NCBI RefSeq assembly: GCF_028288205.1
Contig: NZ_JAQBOD010000048.1
Coordinates: 62,001-126,000 of the forward strand
Source of the DNA: Mucilaginibacter sp.
Lineage (GTDB): Bacteria; Bacteroidota; Bacteroidia; Sphingobacteriales; Sphingobacteriaceae
Reading direction: 5' to 3'
Length of the DNA stretch: 64,000 nucleotides
Positions 62,370 through 64,000 of this stretch are shown piece after piece. Made by a program: the position numbers and the translations under genes. The stretch's first letter is position 1; each line of letters opens with the position of its first letter. The notes below the pieces were generated by a model. It did not search any database. It saw only the letters and a list, made by a program, of their open reading frames with translations, and was not told the origin of the DNA.

Positions 62370-64000
62370 TTATTTTTTAGCGGTATCAGTAGTACCAAAT
62401 TTTGTAAAGTCATAAGTAACAGTAAACATCAAATACCGGTGAATTTGGTTATACGTGGTTTGGGTAGTGTAACTGTAACCCGAGTATCTTGTATTTTGAT
62501 CCTGGTTGAGCAGGTTACTTGCTACTATGGATAATTTTAAATTCTTTTCTTTCAGGAACATTTTACCGAAAGATGCGTTCCACAAAGTACGGCTACTGGC
62601 AGGCAGATTTTTTGTCGCGCCAGTATACCTATCACTAATATCTGACGATATTGTATAATTAGCGGGTAGATAAATAGTTGCCTGTCCGTTTAAGTTATAG
62701 CCAAAGGCATTATTATTATTACTGTTATTAGGCGAAATATTTTGCAGGGTATAATTAGGTCCGCCGTTTAAATAGATACTGTATTTGCTGGCCTTATATT
62801 TGTTAAACCCAATTGACGCATTGTAATTATTAGTATGAGTTGTAGTTAAAATACCATTATTATAATTATAATAAACATTACCACCCTCATTTAAAGACGC
62901 ATTTATATTCATATCCCAAGCCTGTATTTTTGTACCTCCATTTACTGATAAGTTATAATTATAAGGAGTTTTATTAGTTAAATTAATAAACTGTGTAACT
63001 TGTTTACCTGTTGTTATATCATAACTACTATTACTACTTATCTCGTTGGAGGTCATGTTGAAATTACCGCTTATTGAAAAGTTTTGGTTGGTTATTGGAT
63101 AATTGGCTGTATACCGGGCATTGATACGGTTAGTAAATGCCGGTATTAAGTTAGGGTTACCAACAAAAATATTTAACGGATTTGCATTGCTTTTTAAGGG
63201 TTGTAACTGTCCTATCTGGGGCTGTATCGTATTACCATTATAGTTAACATTAAATACTTTGGTTTGCGATACGCGATACTGGTAAGTTGCCTGCGGCATC
63301 CAGTTAACAAAATCTCTTTTATAAGCTATGCCTGTAAACTCATCAACCTGTTTAAAATTTACAATGGATGTACGGGTACCGAAGGTGATAATAGAAGTTC
63401 CGGTACGATAGTTAAACACGGCACCTAATTGATTGGTTAACTGGTCAAATTTATAATCATTACTATAAACAGGGTCAAATACATCATAATTGCCTGAAGT
63501 TGACTTATTGAATGACTCCCTGTCAGATGTGCTGTTATTTAACCCGGTACCATAATTAAAAGTAAGGGCAAATTTCTTGGTTATTGGTTCAGTGTAGGTC
63601 ATGTTACTATTCAATACCGTGCTGATAAGTGTAGTAGGTTTATATTGATTAACTATACTATCCGTACTTGTTGAGGTGTAAAATATGTCATTGTATTGAT
63701 AGGCAGTAGAAGTGCTTTTGGTATAAGTACCATTCACATTCCAGGAAAAGGTACGGCCAATAGTTTTAAATTTCTTGGTATAAAACGCACTGGCATTAAA
63801 TAGTTGCTGGTCGCCTTTACTGCTATTGGTATTGGTATTTCTATTTATTAAGGTATTATTACCATCGGATAAAGAAGTAACACCATTACTATGCGAATCT
63901 GTATTTTTATCCGTACCGTTAACGTCAATTTTAAGGTTGGCGGTTGGGCTTAACGCGGTTAAATAAACGGCATCCAGTTTTTGCCTGAAAGTAAAATTAT
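62370..64000 (-). CDS. Outer-membrane beta-barrel protein, TonB-receptor-like (5' end cut)
   Basis: The frame stays open to base 64000, about 543 codons, so the N-terminus lies outside the window. It reads as barrel strands throughout (FSWNVNGTYTK, LDAVYLTALSPTANLK, MTYTEPITKKFALTFNYGTG) and ends FTVTYDFTKFGTTDTAKK. The style matches the OMP_b-brl_3 type of large outer-membrane proteins with an upstream carboxypeptidase-regulatory domain. The GLPGLI gene follows after 6 bp. Confidence 0.82.
   Translation of the reverse strand, partial: NFTFRQKLDAVYLTALSPTANLKIDVNGTDKNTDSHSNGVTSLSDGNNTLINRNTNTNSSKGDQQLFNASAFYTKKFKTIGRTFSWNVNGTYTKSTSTAYQYNDIFYTSTSTDSIVNQYKPTTLISTVLNSNMTYTEPITKKFALTFNYGTGLNNSTSDRESFNKSTSGNYDVFDPVYSNDYKFDQLTNQLGAVFNYRTGTSIITFGTRTSIVNFKQVDEFTGIAYKRDFVNWMPQATYQYRVSQTKVFNVNYNGNTIQPQIGQLQPLKSNANPLNIFVGNPNLIPAFTNRINARYTANYPITNQNFSISGNFNMTSNEISSNSSYDITTGKQVTQFINLTNKTPYNYNLSVNGGTKIQAWDMNINASLNEGGNVYYNYNNGILTTTHTNNYNASIGFNKYKASKYSIYLNGGPNYTLQNISPNNSNNNNAFGYNLNGQATIYLPANYTISSDISDRYTGATKNLPASSRTLWNASFGKMFLKEKNLKLSIVASNLLNQDQNTRYSGYSYTTQTTYNQIHRYLMFTVTYDFTKFGTTDTAKK

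Noticed and set aside
1..64000. tRNA, rRNA or tmRNA genes
   Set aside because: Spacers were read for cloverleaf hallmarks such as the T-arm GGTTCGAATCC pattern; none was seen.

Overview
This 64 kb window is a chromosomal segment of a Bacteroidota bacterium. It is most likely from the family Sphingobacteriaceae (Mucilaginibacter/Pedobacter type); the genus is an inference from gene content, not a search. Supporting signs are a PorT-type gliding/type IX secretion protein beside a UbiE/MenG methyltransferase, a type IX C-terminal sorting domain, DUF6089, GLPGLI, DUF3943 and OMP_b-brl type proteins, a TamB/lipoprotein-TamA pair, A/T-rich leaders without Shine-Dalgarno sequences, and TAnnTTTG boxes in front of some genes. 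No rRNA or tRNA gene, prophage, complete insertion sequence or CRISPR array was seen.

Layout. 1-9.7 kb (minus strand): the membrane arm of respiratory complex I, nuoH-I-J-K-L-M-N. nuoN is cut by the window edge, and a MuiA-like DUF4139 protein sits between nuoM and nuoN. 9.9-19.4 kb (minus): murI, then an envelope cluster of two OmpH/Skp-like chaperones, bamA, uppS (interrupted by one in-frame stop codon), a DUF6089 barrel, NAD kinase, a CBS-ACT protein, an alpha/beta hydrolase and a GatB/YqeY protein. 19.5-23.4 kb (minus): an SDR enzyme, a toxin-antitoxin remnant (intact antitoxin, internally deleted PIN toxin), porT, ubiE/menG, a GNAT and a VOC protein. 23.6-32.4 kb (mostly plus): engB, a UbiA-type prenyltransferase, an M3 oligopeptidase, a membrane-anchored unknown protein, a PAP2 phosphatase (minus), an amino acid permease with a SemiSWEET, and a DUF3943 protein. 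32.8-35.6 kb (minus): a second PAP2 protein and a Kup potassium transporter. 35.8-42.8 kb (plus): a small type IX cargo-like protein, an FAH-family enzyme, an M23 peptidase with Bcp, an ECF sigma operon with a repeat-bearing putative anti-sigma protein and a Spy-like periplasmic protein, and a class III aminotransferase. 42.9-48.4 kb: a glycan locus with two overlapping GT4 genes (plus) facing a GH130-type phosphorylase and an orphan protein (minus). 48.5-53.9 kb (minus): DUF58, trxA, dnaE. 54.0-61.5 kb (plus): tamB and the TamA-like lipoprotein tamL. 61.6-64 kb (minus): a GLPGLI protein and a truncated TonB-receptor-like barrel.

How the genes fit together. Much of the window serves the cell envelope: outer membrane protein assembly (BamA, OmpH, TamB/TamL), undecaprenyl and peptidoglycan supply (UppS, MurI, PAP2), envelope stress signalling (the ECF operon) and type IX secretion (PorT). 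Respiration is represented by complex I and quinone-related enzymes. The intergenic spaces are unusually rich in short repeat families: a 28-nt inverted-arm element in two copies, taatctc tandem arrays, ggtgtatac palindromes and catatttgcatatctg phrases.

The points most worth checking are the nonsense codon in uppS, the gutted PIN toxin beside its intact antitoxin, the MuiA-like gene inside the nuo operon, the four FTVP repeats in the putative anti-sigma protein, the GT4/GH130 glycan locus, and the palindromic repeat families.
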